Assembly (NCBI RefSeq): GCF_001439785.1
Contig: NZ_JYLI01000004.1
Span: forward strand, 338,747 to 402,746
Source of the DNA: Pseudomonas poae
GTDB taxonomy: Bacteria > Pseudomonadota > Gammaproteobacteria > Pseudomonadales > Pseudomonadaceae
Length of the DNA: 64,000 nucleotides
Direction: 5' to 3'
The notes under the pieces were generated by a model that saw only the letters and a list, made by a program, of their open reading frames with translations, was not told the DNA's origin and did not search any database. Both the position numbers and the translations under genes were made by a program. Below are positions 10,247-20,586 of this stretch, piece after piece (the stretch's first letter is position 1; each line of letters starts with the position of its first letter).

Positions 10247-10567
10247 TTACAGCAAATCGTACTGCTTGAGCTTTTTGCGCAAGGTGCCACGGTTGAGGCC
10301 GAGCAGCTCACTGGCTTTGGTCTGGTTGCCCTTGACGTAGTTCATCACGCTTTCGAGCAAGGGCGCCTCGACTTCGGAAAGCACCAGGTTGTACACGTCC
10401 GTGACGGAAGCGCCCTCAAGGTGGGCGAAATAATTGTGCAGCGCCTTCTCCACACTCCCGCGAAGGGTCTGGCCTTCTTCGCTCGGCGTGTTCAGGTGCT
10501 GTTTCAAATTGACGTTGTCGCTCACGGGTGCTGTTCCACTCACTAAAGTCTCGGTCATCATCGTCAT
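10247..10567 (-). CDS. fis: Nucleoid protein Fis
   Basis: 106-residue DNA-bending protein that activates stable-RNA promoters and shapes the nucleoid. The C-terminal helix-turn-helix [27 protein letters not shown] is nearly invariant among Fis proteins. The ATG at 10567 overlaps the dusB stop (ATGA), so fis is translated with dusB as in most gammaproteobacteria. The upstream ATG at 10579 would lie inside dusB and is less likely. Confidence 0.95.
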   Translation of the reverse strand: MTMMTETLVSGTAPVSDNVNLKQHLNTPSEEGQTLRGSVEKALHNYFAHLEGASVTDVYNLVLSEVEAPLLESVMNYVKGNQTKASELLGLNRGTLRKKLKQYDLL

Positions 10568-11577
10568 GCGGCCACCCATTCTCCGTCCCCTGCTTTCAGG
10601 CTCTTGTCTCGCTCGGTAAAGAACTCACGAACGGCGGTGACCTGTGCTTGCGTTTCATCCAAACGATTGAACCCGGCGCGAAACTCCCTGGCGCCTGGCA
10701 GGGTTGCGAGATACCAACCCACATGCTTGCGAGCAATGCGCACGCCCATCACATCGCCATAAAACGTGTGAAGGGCCGCCAGATGCTCTAGCAGAATACG
10801 TTCCACCTCGGGCAGCTCCGGTGCCGGCAATACCTCGCCGGTGCGCAGGAAATGCTCGATCTCACGAAAGATCCATGGCCGCCCCTGAGCGGCCCGGCCA
10901 ATCAACAGGCCATCGGCGCCGGTGGCGTGCAGCACGCGCCGGGCTTTCTCGGCTGAGTCGATATCGCCATTGGCAAACACCGGCATCGACACCGCCTGCT
11001 TGATCGCGGCAATGGTGTCGTACTCGGCTTCACCGGTATACAGATCGGCGCGTGTGCGACCATGCACCGCCAGCGCCGTAATGCCTGCCTGTTCGGCGAT
11101 CTTCGCCACCGTCAGGCCGTTCTTGTTGTCCCGGTCCCAGCCGGTACGGATCTTCAGGGTCACCGGCACATCGACTGCGGCCACAACGGCCTGCAGGATC
11201 TCGGCAACCAACTGCTCGTCCTTCAACAGCGCGGAACCGGCGGCCTTGTTGCAGACCTTCTTGGCCGGGCAGCCCATGTTGATATCAATGATCTGTGCAC
11301 CCAGCTCCACATTGGCCCGGGCCGCGTCCGCCAGCATCTGCGCATCACCACCGGCGATCTGTACCGAGCGGGGCTCGGGATCACCTTCGTGGATCATGCG
11401 CATCCGCGATTTGCGGGTGTTCCACAAGCTCATGTCGCTGGTGACCATTTCCGAGACTACAAGACCCGCACCCAAGCGTTTGCACAGCTGACGAAAGGGC
11501 TGGTCGGTGACACCCGCCATCGGGGCGAGGATCAAGCCGTTCTGCAATGTGTATGAGCCGATGCGTACCGCCGACAT
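10564..11577 (-). CDS. dusB: tRNA-dihydrouridine synthase B
   Basis: FMN-dependent reduction of uridine to dihydrouridine in tRNA. 337 residues. Seen: [15 protein letters not shown] (18-32), [20 protein letters not shown] (98-117) with the conserved Cys, an IRTGW segment, HGRTR and NGDI. First gene of the dusB-fis pair; the 187-base gap upstream would hold its promoter, but I cannot name a convincing one. Confidence 0.94.
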   Translation of the reverse strand: MSAVRIGSYTLQNGLILAPMAGVTDQPFRQLCKRLGAGLVVSEMVTSDMSLWNTRKSRMRMIHEGDPEPRSVQIAGGDAQMLADAARANVELGAQIIDINMGCPAKKVCNKAAGSALLKDEQLVAEILQAVVAAVDVPVTLKIRTGWDRDNKNGLTVAKIAEQAGITALAVHGRTRADLYTGEAEYDTIAAIKQAVSMPVFANGDIDSAEKARRVLHATGADGLLIGRAAQGRPWIFREIEHFLRTGEVLPAPELPEVERILLEHLAALHTFYGDVMGVRIARKHVGWYLATLPGAREFRAGFNRLDETQAQVTAVREFFTERDKSLKAGDGEWVAA

Positions 11578-11696
11578 AGGACTTCCCTGTTGTGGGGCCG
11601 GATCATTAGAGTTCGAAAAAGGGTTGGCATGATACCCGCTCTCGATGACTGGATAAAGGCTGAATTGGATAAAATCTGAACAGTTATTTCTTTATC

Positions 11697-11720
11697 GCCG
11701 CCGGTCAGGTGGCCGGCGGC
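11697..11720. other. GC-rich perfect dyad upstream of dusB
   Basis: GCCGCCGG and CCGGCGGC face each other across TCAGGTGG. It lies 44 bases past the end of the zinc-ribbon gene. There is no T-run on the minus strand, so it may be a terminator stem only with Rho or none at all. Confidence 0.4.
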
Positions 11721-11763
11721 CTTGGCATGAAACTGCCGCCAAAGCCCCGCTGTGCGGACCTTT

Positions 11764-12960
11764 TCACTCGGGCGAATGAAAGCTCAGGCTGTAATTCACG
11801 GCTTTGTTGCCGGGGTCGAGGATATCCAGGGAAATATGGATCGGCGTTTGTGATGGCATTTCGCTCACTCCGGCCAGTTCGCCGCTCAGGTATTCGGCAG
11901 GCTTGAAGCGACGACTGGCGATCAGGCCACCGTTCATGTCGGCAAAGCGCAGTTCCAGCAAGGGGAAGGGCTGGGAGAATGTCGCACGGTTGTAGATGAT
12001 CGCATCCACCACCAGTGCACCAGCGAATTCAGGGTGGCTGCGCACCACCAGGTTGCTGCTCTTGATATGCGCGATATCGACCCGCGATGGCACCTTGCAG
12101 CCCAGCACGGGGCACACTTGCTGGAACCAGGGGCGGTAAGCGTCCTGGCGCGCGAGGTCGTCGAACTGGTAGGCAATGAACTGCCCGGCGAGGCCGGCAG
12201 CGGCGAGCAGCACCAGCAGTATCCACAGCAGGCGACGGCCCGGCGTCGATGCGGGTTTTTGCGTGTACAGGTGCAGCGGGTCGTCTTCGAGGTCCAGCAG
12301 TTGCTCGTCGTGAACACGGGTCTCGGCGCGCGGGCGCTTGCGGCGCAGCGGCGGGCGTTGTTCCTGCGGTTCGGCGGCGTGGGTCAGGAGCGTGAACGGA
12401 GGGTCAGGATTTTCATCCTCCACCGCGGGTTCGTCGTCGATGGCCTCGACGCGCCGCGACATGGACGGCTCGGTGCGCTGCCGGCCACCGCTCGGCTCAG
12501 CGGGCTCGTCGACAGTCTGGGTGCGCTCCTGCGGCGGTTCGCTGAACAGGCTCGCGGCCCATTTTTCTTCCTCGGCCTTCACGTTGTCGCGGCTGGCGCT
12601 GAGGGCATCGTCCTTTTGTCGACGGTCGGAGCCTGCGTGACGACGCTCCGCGCCCAGCGGTTTTTCGCGTTGTTCCAGCTTGGCCAGTTCTTCGTCCAGA
12701 TCCAGGTTGTCCAGGTCCAGCTCTTCTGCGGTCCACTGTTTCTGGCTGATGGCGCGCGGCGACTCGGGTGTCGGTTCGACGGCGACCGGCAGGTCGGCGT
12801 CGCCGGCCTCGGCGCGCTGATCGAGCAATTGGCGCAGGGCGTTGAACACCTGAAGACACGAGCCGCAACGCACCACGCCGCGGGCCGCACTCAATTGAGC
12901 GTGGTTGACGCGAAAGCGCGATTGGCAATGTGGGCACTGGGTGACGAAACTGTCGCTCAT
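11764..12960 (-). CDS. Zinc-ribbon, DUF3426 membrane protein
   Basis: 398 residues. An MJ0042-type zinc ribbon lies at the N-terminus (C9, C12, C32, C35 in QCPHC and RCGSC). A long acidic and Arg-rich low-complexity linker (about 45-240) is followed by one membrane helix (about 243-265, LLWILLVLLAAAGLAGQFIAY) and a DUF3426 domain that would lie in the periplasm. Function unknown. The same position after prmA is conserved in Pseudomonas (PA4851, from memory). It starts 31 bases after the prmA stop and is probably co-transcribed with it. Confidence 0.88.
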   Translation of the reverse strand: MSDSFVTQCPHCQSRFRVNHAQLSAARGVVRCGSCLQVFNALRQLLDQRAEAGDADLPVAVEPTPESPRAISQKQWTAEELDLDNLDLDEELAKLEQREKPLGAERRHAGSDRRQKDDALSASRDNVKAEEEKWAASLFSEPPQERTQTVDEPAEPSGGRQRTEPSMSRRVEAIDDEPAVEDENPDPPFTLLTHAAEPQEQRPPLRRKRPRAETRVHDEQLLDLEDDPLHLYTQKPASTPGRRLLWILLVLLAAAGLAGQFIAYQFDDLARQDAYRPWFQQVCPVLGCKVPSRVDIAHIKSSNLVVRSHPEFAGALVVDAIIYNRATFSQPFPLLELRFADMNGGLIASRRFKPAEYLSGELAGVSEMPSQTPIHISLDILDPGNKAVNYSLSFHSPE

Positions 12961-12990
12961 GCGTTCATCCGATTCAGGCAGGCGGTCATT

Positions 12991-13869
12991 CTAGCGCCGA
13001 CGTCCGCTGATGCGTACCCAGCCATCGCGGTTGGCGATCGGGTCCAGCTCGAAATCCTTGGCGTAAGCCGCGGCCACGTCTTCGCCCTGCTCGGCCAGGA
13101 TGCCCGACAGGGCCAGGTGCCCGCCCGACCGGACCAGGCTCGACAGTTGCGGCGCCAGGGAAACCAGCGGGCCGGCGAGGATGTTGGCCACCAGCACATC
13201 GGCCTGTACCTGCGGCAAATCTGCCGGCAGGTAGAGTGGGAATTTGCCTTCAGGAATGTTGTTTCGCCCGGCGTTGTCGCGGGACGCTTCCAGTGCCTGC
13301 ACGTCGATATCGGTGCCCACGGCCTCCCTGGCGCCCAGCAACAGTGCGGCGATGGCCAGGATCCCCGAGCCGCAGCCGAAGTCCAGCACATTGCAGTCGG
13401 TCAGGTCCTGGCCGTCCAGCCATTCCAGGCACAGCGCGGTGGTGGGGTGGGTGCCGGTGCCGAACGCCAGGCCCGGGTCCAGCAGCAGGTTGACCGCATC
13501 GGGTTCAGGCGCGGCGTGCCAGCTCGGCACGATCCACAGGCGCTGGCCGAAACGCATCGGCTGGAAGTTGTCCATCCAGCTGCGCTCCCAGTCCTGGTCC
13601 TCGATCACTTCGCTGTGATGCTCGGGCAGCGGGCTGCCGGTGAGCAGTTCCATATGGGCCAGCACGGTGGCGGCATCGGTGCCGTCTTCGAACAGCGCCA
13701 GCAAATGGGTGTGAGACCACAGCGGGGTGGTGTTGAGCTCGGGTTCGAAGATCGGCTGGTCTTCGGCGTCCATGAAGGTCACCGACACGGCGCCCACTTC
13801 GAGGAACGCGTCTTCGTAGGTTTCGGCTTGTTCTGGGCTGATGGCGAGACGGACTTGCAGCCAAGGCAT
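12991..13869 (-). CDS. prmA: Ribosomal protein L11 methyltransferase
   Basis: SAM-dependent trimethylation of ribosomal protein L11. 292 residues, standard for PrmA. The N-terminal substrate domain is followed by [22 protein letters not shown] and the SAM loop [20 protein letters not shown] (about 162-181), then [15 protein letters not shown] 13869 ([11 protein letters not shown]) is preferred to an ATG 9 bases upstream because it matches the family start. Confidence 0.95.
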   Translation of the reverse strand: MPWLQVRLAISPEQAETYEDAFLEVGAVSVTFMDAEDQPIFEPELNTTPLWSHTHLLALFEDGTDAATVLAHMELLTGSPLPEHHSEVIEDQDWERSWMDNFQPMRFGQRLWIVPSWHAAPEPDAVNLLLDPGLAFGTGTHPTTALCLEWLDGQDLTDCNVLDFGCGSGILAIAALLLGAREAVGTDIDVQALEASRDNAGRNNIPEGKFPLYLPADLPQVQADVLVANILAGPLVSLAPQLSSLVRSGGHLALSGILAEQGEDVAAAYAKDFELDPIANRDGWVRISGRRR

Positions 13870-13946
13870 GGCGGGCACCTTTGGAAAAAATGAGTGTGCG
13901 ACGGCAGGGTCGCGAAAGCGCGCAAGTTTACGCGAGCGGCGAGTTT

Positions 13947-13975
13947 GTGGCGAGCGGGCTTATGTGGGAGCTGGC
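13947..13975. repeat. Solo REP fragments upstream of prmA
   Basis: A GTGGCGAGCGGGCTT half-site (13947-13961) is followed at once by GTGGGAGCTGG (13964-13974), two different REP classes without partners. This looks like decayed elements. Confidence 0.5.
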
Positions 13976-14012
13976 ACACATGGGGCGGCGGTGTTCTTGA
14001 GGGTCCACAAAC

Positions 14013-14040
14013 AACAAAGCCGCCCGAAGGCGGCTTTGTT
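14013..14040 (-). terminator. Terminator of aroQ-accB-accC
   Basis: A perfect 12-bp stem, AACAAAGCCGCC against GGCGGCTTTGTT, with a CGAA loop (TTCG read on the minus strand). It lies 11 bases after the accC stop, and a TTTG-rich tract follows on the minus strand. Confidence 0.85.
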
Positions 14041-14051
14041 GGGTGGGGCAC

Positions 14052-15413
14052 TTACTGGTTGGCCAGCTTGTGTTCCAGGTAGTGAATGTTCACCCCCCCT
14101 TCGCAGAAGCCTTCATCGCGGACCAGCTCCCGGTGCAGCGGGATGTTGGTCTTGATGCCGTCTACCACGATTTCGTCCAGGGCATTACGCATGCGGGCCA
14201 TGGCCTCGTCGCGGGTGGCGCCCCAGGTGATCAGCTTGCCGATCAGCGAGTCGTAGTTGGACGGAACCTTGTAGCCGCTGTACAGGTGCGAATCGACGCG
14301 AACGCCGTTGCCGCCCGGAGCATGGAAGTGCTTGACCAGGCCTGGACTCGGGATAAAGGTTTTCGGGTCTTCGGCGTTGATGCGGCACTCGAGGGAGTGG
14401 CCATGCATCTTCACGTCGTCCTGGGTGAAGGACAGCACGTTGCCGGCGGCGATGCTCAGCATCTCCTTGACGATGTCGATACCAGTGACCATCTCCGATA
14501 CCGGGTGCTCTACCTGCACACGAGTGTTCATCTCGATGAAGTAGAAGCGACCGTTCTCGTAGAGGAACTCGAAGGTGCCGGCGCCACGGTAGTTGATGTC
14601 GATGCACGCCTTGACGCAGCGCGCCAGTACTTCCTGGCGAGCCTTTTCATCCAGGCCCGGTGCCGGGGCTTCTTCCAACACCTTCTGGTGACGACGTTGC
14701 AGCGAGCAATCGCGGTCGCCCAGGTGGATGGCGTGGCCCTGGCCATCGGACAGCACCTGCACTTCCACGTGACGTGGGTTGGTCAGGTACTTCTCCAGGT
14801 AGACCATCGGGTTGCCGAACCAGGCGCCCGCTTCGGAGCGGGTCTGCTTGGCGGCTTCGATCAGGTCTTCTTCCTTATGCACCACGCGCATGCCGCGACC
14901 ACCACCGCCACCGGCGGCCTTGATGATCACCGGGTAACCGACTTCGCGACCAATGCGCAGGGCGGTTGCCTCGTCTTCCGGCAGCGGGCCGTCGGAGCCT
15001 GGAACGGTCGGCACGCCGGCCGCGATCATCGCGTCCTTGGCCGAGACCTTATCGCCCATCAGACGAATGGTGTCGGCTTTCGGGCCGATGAAGGCAAACC
15101 CGGACTTCTCGACCTGTTCGGCGAAATCGGCGTTTTCCGCAAGGAAGCCGTAGCCCGGGTGGATACCATCAGCGCCGGTCACTTCAGCGGCCGCGATGAT
15201 GTTCGAGACCTTCAGGTAAGAGTTCGCGGCCAGTGGCGGGCCGATGCAGATGCTTTCGTCCGCCAGTTTCACGTGCATCAATTCGGTATCGGCCGTCGAG
15301 TAAACAGCGACGGTCTTGATGCCCTCTTCCTTACAGGCGCGCAGGATACGCAGCGCGATCTCGCCGCGGTTGGCGATCAGGACTTTTTGCAGTTTCTTCG
15401 CAGGTTTCAACAT
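14052..15413 (-). CDS. accC: Biotin carboxylase subunit of acetyl-CoA carboxylase
   Basis: Carboxylates biotin on AccB with ATP and bicarbonate, the first committed step of fatty acid synthesis. 453 residues. Seen: [18 protein letters not shown] near the start, the ATP-grasp glycine loop [22 protein letters not shown]-type lid, [14 protein letters not shown] and [11 protein letters not shown] 15413 gives [17 protein letters not shown]; an upstream ATG (15434) overlaps the accB end and is less likely. Followed by a strong hairpin. Confidence 0.96.
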   Translation of the reverse strand: MLKPAKKLQKVLIANRGEIALRILRACKEEGIKTVAVYSTADTELMHVKLADESICIGPPLAANSYLKVSNIIAAAEVTGADGIHPGYGFLAENADFAEQVEKSGFAFIGPKADTIRLMGDKVSAKDAMIAAGVPTVPGSDGPLPEDEATALRIGREVGYPVIIKAAGGGGGRGMRVVHKEEDLIEAAKQTRSEAGAWFGNPMVYLEKYLTNPRHVEVQVLSDGQGHAIHLGDRDCSLQRRHQKVLEEAPAPGLDEKARQEVLARCVKACIDINYRGAGTFEFLYENGRFYFIEMNTRVQVEHPVSEMVTGIDIVKEMLSIAAGNVLSFTQDDVKMHGHSLECRINAEDPKTFIPSPGLVKHFHAPGGNGVRVDSHLYSGYKVPSNYDSLIGKLITWGATRDEAMARMRNALDEIVVDGIKTNIPLHRELVRDEGFCEGGVNIHYLEHKLANQ

Positions 15414-15430
15414 CGAAGGTGCTCCGCGGT

Positions 15431-15892
15431 TCAAGCGATGGTGAACAGCGGCTGGTCGTACTCAACCGGCTGACCGTTTTCTACCAGGATGGATTCAATG
15501 ACGCCGGCTTTTTCAGCGGTGATGTGGTTCATCATCTTCATCGCTTCAACGATGCAGATGGTGTCGCCCACTTTCACGGTCTTGCCGACTTCAACGAAGG
15601 CTGGCGAGGTCGGTGCCGGGGTGCGGTAGAAAGTACCGACCATTGGCGACTTGACCACGAAGCCGTTCAGCACAGGCTCTGCCGGTGCGGCAGGCGCGGC
15701 GGCGGCAGGTGCGGCGGCCGGAGCAGCAGCGGCTGGAGCCGGCGCTTGCATCTGCGGCGCGTAAAACTGTTGAGCCGGGGTCTTGCTGTGACGGCTGATC
15801 CGTACGGACTCTTCGCCTTCCTTGATTTCCAGCTCGTCGATACCGGATTCTTCCAGCAGTTCGATCAGTTTCTTGACTTTACGGATATCCAT
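15431..15892 (-). CDS. accB: Biotin carboxyl carrier protein
   Basis: Carrier of biotin in acetyl-CoA carboxylase. 153 residues: N-terminal helical region (1-40), Ala/Pro-rich flexible linker (about 45-73), and a C-terminal biotinyl domain with the biotin-accepting K119 in EAMKM. It lies 24 bases after aroQ and 17 before accC, so the three are one operon. Confidence 0.96.
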   Translation of the reverse strand: MDIRKVKKLIELLEESGIDELEIKEGEESVRISRHSKTPAQQFYAPQMQAPAPAAAAPAAAPAAAAPAAPAEPVLNGFVVKSPMVGTFYRTPAPTSPAFVEVGKTVKVGDTICIVEAMKMMNHITAEKAGVIESILVENGQPVEYDQPLFTIA

Positions 15893-15916
15893 GAATCATC
15901 AACTCCCAAGGGACGG

Positions 15917-16372
15917 TCAGGGGCGCTTGGCCGGTTGTTCAAGTTGTTCCAGGGCGGCCTCCAGGGCCAGTCGGTAACCGCTGGCGCCAAGGCCGCAGAT
16001 CACACCTACCGCTACATCGGAAAAGTAGGAGTGATGGCGGAAAGCTTCGCGTTTGTGCACGTTCGACAAATGCACTTCGATGAATGGGATGCTCACCGCC
16101 AGCAGCGCGTCACGTAATGCAACACTTGTGTGCGTAAAAGCGGCGGGATTGATCAGGATAAAATCCACGCCTTCGCCACGCGCGGCATGGATGCGATCAA
16201 TCAATTCGTACTCGGCGTTGCTTTGCAGGTAGAGCAAATGGTGGCCGGCTTCACGAGCCCTGCGTTCCAGGTCGAGGTTGATCTGGTCCAGGGTGACTGC
16301 CCCGTAGACGCCCGGTTCGCGGGTGCCAAGCAGGTTCAGGTTGGGTCCGTGAAGGACCAGAAAGGTCGCCAT
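15917..16372 (-). CDS. aroQ: Type II 3-dehydroquinate dehydratase
   Basis: Third step of the shikimate pathway. 151 residues. The active-site motif [18 protein letters not shown] (R18, Y23), the [15 protein letters not shown] segment, and [17 protein letters not shown] with catalytic His/Arg are all present. First gene of the aroQ-accB-accC operon. The initiator context is GTTCC-rich without a strong ribosome-binding site beyond AAGGAACAG. Confidence 0.95.
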   Translation of the reverse strand: MATFLVLHGPNLNLLGTREPGVYGAVTLDQINLDLERRAREAGHHLLYLQSNAEYELIDRIHAARGEGVDFILINPAAFTHTSVALRDALLAVSIPFIEVHLSNVHKREAFRHHSYFSDVAVGVICGLGASGYRLALEAALEQLEQPAKRP

Positions 16373-16572
16373 CGGCTGTTCCTTGTTATTGATGTGGGTA
16401 CGACAGAACCCGGCGACTATGCCGCAAAGCCTTTGTGACTGTCCAGTTCTATGCAGTAGGCAGCACGATTAGCGAGGATTGCGAAAAATTTGTGACTGGG
16501 GGGCGGTATTCGGTCATAGGTAACACCGTCTCGAATCCTGTGGGGAACAAATGCGGGAGTAACGAAGCTCAA

Positions 16573-16597
16573 AGGTGGGAGCAGGCTTGCTCCCACA
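16573..16597. repeat. Short REP hairpin after the chemoreceptor gene
   Basis: GTGGGAGCA and TGCTCCCAC form a stem with a tight GGCT loop, followed on the plus strand by ATTTTTAT. It abuts the end of the minus-strand chemoreceptor gene. It may end transcription for either strand. Confidence 0.55.
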
Positions 16598-16600
16598 TTT

Positions 16601-18562
16601 TTATACGCGGAAAGCTTTGACAGCGGTATTGAGCTGCCCACCCAGCACCAGCAGATGCTCACCCTGGCTGCGCCCCTGCCCGATCCGCAGCAGATTATCC
16701 TCACCCAGTTGATGAATCCGCTCGCTGTTGTCGCGTATCTCGCTCACTGCGCCACTTTGCTGCGCGGTCACGTCGGCGATACGCACCGCCGTCTCGGCAA
16801 TGGTCTGGATCGCCCCGACGATCTCATCCAGCGCGCCATCCGCCGCCTGGGCTTGCTGGGCGGTGGCCTCGGCGTGTTCGACCTGGGTGCGCATGCCTTG
16901 CACCGACTGATGGGCGGCGGTTTGCAGGCCGGCGATCAGGCTCTGGATCTGGGCAGTGGCGCCGGCGGTGCGCTGGGCCAGGGAGCGCACTTCGTCGGCG
17001 ACCACGGCGAACCCGCGCCCGGCCTCGCCGGCGCGGGCGGCTTCAATGGCCGCGTTGAGCGCCAGCAGGTTGGTCTGGTCGGCAATCGAGCGGATCACGG
17101 TGAGCACGCCGCCGATGGTGGCCGATTCTTCTGCGAGTTTTTCGATCATCTGCGCGTTCTGCTGCACCTCGCCCACCAGCGCGCGCAGCCCGGTCAGGCT
17201 CAGGCCGATCACGCGCTGGCCCTGTTCCACCGCCTGACCGGCGCTGCGACTGGCGCCGGCGGCCTGGCTGGCATCGCCGGCAACCTGCTGGATGGTCGCC
17301 TCCAGTTCGCCCAGCGAGTCGCGAATCTGCGCGGTGTCCCCGGCCTGGCGTTCGGCGCCGTCGTGCAGGCCGCTGCTCAGCTCGGCCAGGGTGCGACTGG
17401 TGCCGGCCACTGCTTCGGCATTGCCGCGAATGGTGCCTACCAGTTCCACCAGATACGTGCGCAGACGGTTGAGGGACGCTTCGATGTCATGCAGTTCGCG
17501 GTTGGTCCGGCCCAAGGCAATCGGCTGGCTGAAGTCGCCTTCGGCCCAGGTCGACAGGGCCGGTGCCAGGCTGGTCAGTGTGCGCGCCAGGTGCCGTTGC
17601 AGGGTGTCGATCAGCAGCGCGATCAGCAGGATCAGGCCGATCATCAGCCCTTGCATCAGGCGCACTTCGCCCTGGATCTTGCCGTGCTGGGCGCGCACCA
17701 CCGGCTCCAGCCCGGCAATGGCCTGCTGCACGGCGGCGATTTTCAGTTGGGTGGCGGTGCCGAGATCAGCGCGTTGCTGGATCTGTTCGCGGGTACGCTT
17801 GAGTTCGGCGGGGTAGCGGGTGAGCAGGCTGTTGAGTTCACGCTTGAGGTCCACGCCAGTGTCCTGGGCTTCGGCCTGCGTGGTGTTTTCCAGGCCCATC
17901 AGCGCTGAAAAATCGTCGGCATTGGACTCGGCGTTGGCCTTGACGCCCAGCAGCGGCAGGTGTTCCAGCACCTCGGCCTGAGTGCGGATATTGCTGACTT
18001 CGCGCTCCACATCGTCGGCCAGTTCCGCGCGCCCGCTGCTCACCACTTTGTCGCGGGCCAGGGATAACCGGCCCAGGTGCTGCGACGCTGCCAGCAGCGG
18101 CGGCAGGTAGCGGGTGGCGTCCGCCGAGTTTACGCCGCTGGCGTACTGACTGAGCTGGTCAAGGTTGGCGCCCACTTCACGCTCGGCTTGCAGCAACAGG
18201 GCCTGGGGATCGCCGGCCAGTTTACCGGCGGCCAGCAGGTCGGTTTTGCTGAAGGCTTCCAGGTTCGTCAGGCTGGGGCGCAGACTTTGCGCAAGCTCGG
18301 CGGGCAGTTCGTCGAGCTGCCGCAACAGGGTTTCCAGGCTCTGGCCGGCGCTGCTCAGGCGCAGGGCATCGCCGCTGGCCAGGTAGTCGTCGATATTGCG
18401 CGCGGCCTGGTTCTGAAACGTCTGTGACAGGCCCAGGTAACGCTCCATGAGCAAATAGGGGCGCTCCAGCGCGCGTTGCGACCACCACAGCGTCGCCCCC
18501 AGCGCCAGGCATACGGCCACGAGCAGCAGGGTATTGAGATTGGTCAGCAGCTTCAGGCGCAT
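16601..18562 (-). CDS. ctpL: Methyl-accepting chemotaxis protein (CtpL-like)
   Basis: 653 residues. Membrane helices at about 7-29 and 304-322 flank a long all-helical periplasmic region (about 30-303), unlike the usual short 4-helix or Cache sensors. A HAMP-like segment follows ([23 protein letters not shown]), then the signalling coiled coil with the canonical hairpin ([19 protein letters not shown], then [15 protein letters not shown]). The location next to gcbA matches PA4844 (ctpL), a receptor linked to low-phosphate and chloroaniline taxis; that identity comes from synteny and memory. It may be co-transcribed with the cyclase gene 53 bases upstream. Confidence 0.88.
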   Translation of the reverse strand: MRLKLLTNLNTLLLVAVCLALGATLWWSQRALERPYLLMERYLGLSQTFQNQAARNIDDYLASGDALRLSSAGQSLETLLRQLDELPAELAQSLRPSLTNLEAFSKTDLLAAGKLAGDPQALLLQAEREVGANLDQLSQYASGVNSADATRYLPPLLAASQHLGRLSLARDKVVSSGRAELADDVEREVSNIRTQAEVLEHLPLLGVKANAESNADDFSALMGLENTTQAEAQDTGVDLKRELNSLLTRYPAELKRTREQIQQRADLGTATQLKIAAVQQAIAGLEPVVRAQHGKIQGEVRLMQGLMIGLILLIALLIDTLQRHLARTLTSLAPALSTWAEGDFSQPIALGRTNRELHDIEASLNRLRTYLVELVGTIRGNAEAVAGTSRTLAELSSGLHDGAERQAGDTAQIRDSLGELEATIQQVAGDASQAAGASRSAGQAVEQGQRVIGLSLTGLRALVGEVQQNAQMIEKLAEESATIGGVLTVIRSIADQTNLLALNAAIEAARAGEAGRGFAVVADEVRSLAQRTAGATAQIQSLIAGLQTAAHQSVQGMRTQVEHAEATAQQAQAADGALDEIVGAIQTIAETAVRIADVTAQQSGAVSEIRDNSERIHQLGEDNLLRIGQGRSQGEHLLVLGGQLNTAVKAFRV

Positions 18563-18615
18563 GCGAGGTTTCTACCGACAGCAAAAGGTAAGCGCCTGAA
18601 GTTATTGCGTTTTCA

Positions 18616-20286
18616 TTACATCCGTATGACGGAATCAGTCGATTCAGGTGAAAAGATGGCACTTTGATTCGAGGCGTGCGCGGCATGCACGCGGTTGCGC
18701 CCGGCGTGCTTGGCGCGGTACAGCGCTTCGTCGGCCTGGGCGGCCATCATCAGGCTGTCGGAATCGTCGCGCAGCGCCACCAGCCCGGCGCTGAAGGTGC
18801 ACCACAAATCCTGCGGCTTGGCCGGGTAGTGGATTTCGGCAAAGCGCCCACGAATCTCATCCAGCACCCTGCAGGCCGACTCCAGGTCGGTATCGGGCAT
18901 CACGATGGCGAATTCTTCGCCGCCGTAGCGCCCGATGTAGTCGGTTTTGCGCAGGCGCTGCTTGAGAAACAGCGCCAGGCTCTTGATCACGCGGTCGCCC
19001 ATGGGGTGGCCGTGGCTGTCGTTGACCCGCTTGAAGTGGTCGATGTCGAGCATGGCAAAGCTCAGCGGCTTGTTTTCGCGGCGTGCGCGAAAGCTGCAAT
19101 CTTCGAGCAGTTGCAGGATATGAGTGTGGTTGTACAGCCCGGTCAGGCTGTCACGCACCATCCGCGCCTTGAGGTTACGGGCGCGGGCAGCGCGGTTGCG
19201 CACGGTGGTGATCAGGTGGCGCGGCTTGATCGGCTTGGTGAGGAAGTCGTCGCCGCCTTCGCTCATGGCGTCCAGCTGCTTGTCCAGGTCGTCTTCGGCC
19301 GACAGGTAGATGATCGGCACACTCACGTAGCGGTCGTTATGCCGGATCACTTTGGCCAGTTCGGTGCCGGTGCAGGCGGGCATGTACATGTCGAGGATGA
19401 TCAGGTCGGGCTGAAAATCGGCCAGCTCGGCCATGGCCTGGATCGGCTCGATCAGCGTGCGGGTGACGATGCCGGCGCTATTGAGCAGACGCTCCGTGTG
19501 CAGCGCCTGGGCCCGCGAATCGTCGATGATCAACACTTTATAGGGTTCGTACTGGGCGACGCAGGTGAGCACCTCGATCTTTTCCAGCAGGCTAGACGCT
19601 TCGAGGGTGCCGGTGAGGAATTCCTGGCCGCCGGCACGCACCGCCGCCAGGCGCGTCGGGGTGTCGGTTTCATGCAGGCTGAAAAACAGCAGCGGCAGTT
19701 TCTGCTCCAGCCCCTCCTGGGCTTCGGCGGCGAGTTTGAGGCCCATGCCCGCGCCGCAGAAGTCCACGTCCATCACCAATGCCGACGGCAGGCGCTCGGC
19801 CATGGACGAGCGAAACGCCGCGACGCTGTCCAGGGATTGTGCACTTAAACCAAAGAATTCCAGCTGCTTGGCCAGCCGTTCGGCGCGGTCGTGATCGGCC
19901 AGCATCACGTAGATCGGCTTGCGCATCGGCGGCAGGAAGGTTTGCTCCAGTTGATCGCCCTGGCGCAGGCCGGTGCGCGACAGGCGCTGCATCAGGCGGT
20001 TGAGGTCGGTGATCAGGTGGCTGCTCAGGCGGCCGCGATTGGCGTCCACCGCTTTGAGCGAGTCGCCGATATGCCGCGCCAGCTGGCTGTGTTCGGGCTG
20101 TTCGAAGCGCTCGGCAAAGCGCAGCAGGCGCAGGTTGGCTTCGCTGAGTTCGCAAAAGTCGGCCTCGGACCATTCGCTGCGTTGCAAGCGCTGCCAGATC
20201 TCGAGAATTTGACGCGCCTGATGAATTACCCGCTGGGCAAAGTGCTGCTTGAGGCGCTCACGGCTGGGGTCTTCTGACTCGGTCAT
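18616..20286 (-). CDS. gcbA: Response regulator diguanylate cyclase (GcbA-like)
   Basis: Makes cyclic di-GMP from GTP. 556 residues: helical N-terminus (1-120); a first receiver-like domain (about 124-240) with D173 in VMDVDF but TGT where the conserved Lys should be; a true receiver (about 248-365) with D299 and the FLTKPIKP Lys; then GGDEF (about 378-536) with GGEEF at 455-459 and an RKTD inhibitory site at 446-449, exactly five residues before it. So catalysis and product inhibition both look intact. GcbA promotes initial attachment in P. fluorescens; the name is given from architecture and synteny with PA4843. Confidence 0.88.
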   Translation of the reverse strand: MTESEDPSRERLKQHFAQRVIHQARQILEIWQRLQRSEWSEADFCELSEANLRLLRFAERFEQPEHSQLARHIGDSLKAVDANRGRLSSHLITDLNRLMQRLSRTGLRQGDQLEQTFLPPMRKPIYVMLADHDRAERLAKQLEFFGLSAQSLDSVAAFRSSMAERLPSALVMDVDFCGAGMGLKLAAEAQEGLEQKLPLLFFSLHETDTPTRLAAVRAGGQEFLTGTLEASSLLEKIEVLTCVAQYEPYKVLIIDDSRAQALHTERLLNSAGIVTRTLIEPIQAMAELADFQPDLIILDMYMPACTGTELAKVIRHNDRYVSVPIIYLSAEDDLDKQLDAMSEGGDDFLTKPIKPRHLITTVRNRAARARNLKARMVRDSLTGLYNHTHILQLLEDCSFRARRENKPLSFAMLDIDHFKRVNDSHGHPMGDRVIKSLALFLKQRLRKTDYIGRYGGEEFAIVMPDTDLESACRVLDEIRGRFAEIHYPAKPQDLWCTFSAGLVALRDDSDSLMMAAQADEALYRAKHAGRNRVHAAHASNQSAIFSPESTDSVIRM

Positions 20287-20586
20287 ATCCTGACTACTAG
20301 TTAGGCTGCATGCTGAGGTCGACTGATGGCGCTATGCTAGCACCTCTTTCGGTCGGATGAGTGTCGTATGTCAATAAACTGCGACGCAGCCGATATTCAG
20401 TCACCGTGTTGCCGACGCGCCGCGCAAAAAAAAGCGTGCATCCTTTATAGTCGACTGCCCGACAACCGCCAGTTTGCGCAAAGCCTGCGCACTGACGGGC
20501 ACGATGGGTTAGGGTTGTGGTCGGACTATTTGAACGCACGCCGCCTTTTGAAGTGCATGAACTCAAGTGATTGAAAGGATATCGCC
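20287..20586. other. Divergent intergenic region between gcbA and the DUF2333 gene
   Basis: 300 bases that should hold both promoters. A TATAGT box (20446-20451) points toward the DUF2333 gene, without a clear -35. An A-run (20427-20433) lies upstream. I see no convincing gene; the short frames here overlap each other and have no ribosome-binding sites. Confidence 0.5.

Noticed and set aside
8537..10546. A 669-codon plus-strand frame across purH and fis
   Set aside because: Opposite purH, with no family motif and typical antisense composition.
20297..20574. Short frames on both strands in the gcbA/DUF2333 gap
   Set aside because: They overlap each other and the probable promoters, without ribosome-binding sites or recognisable protein features.
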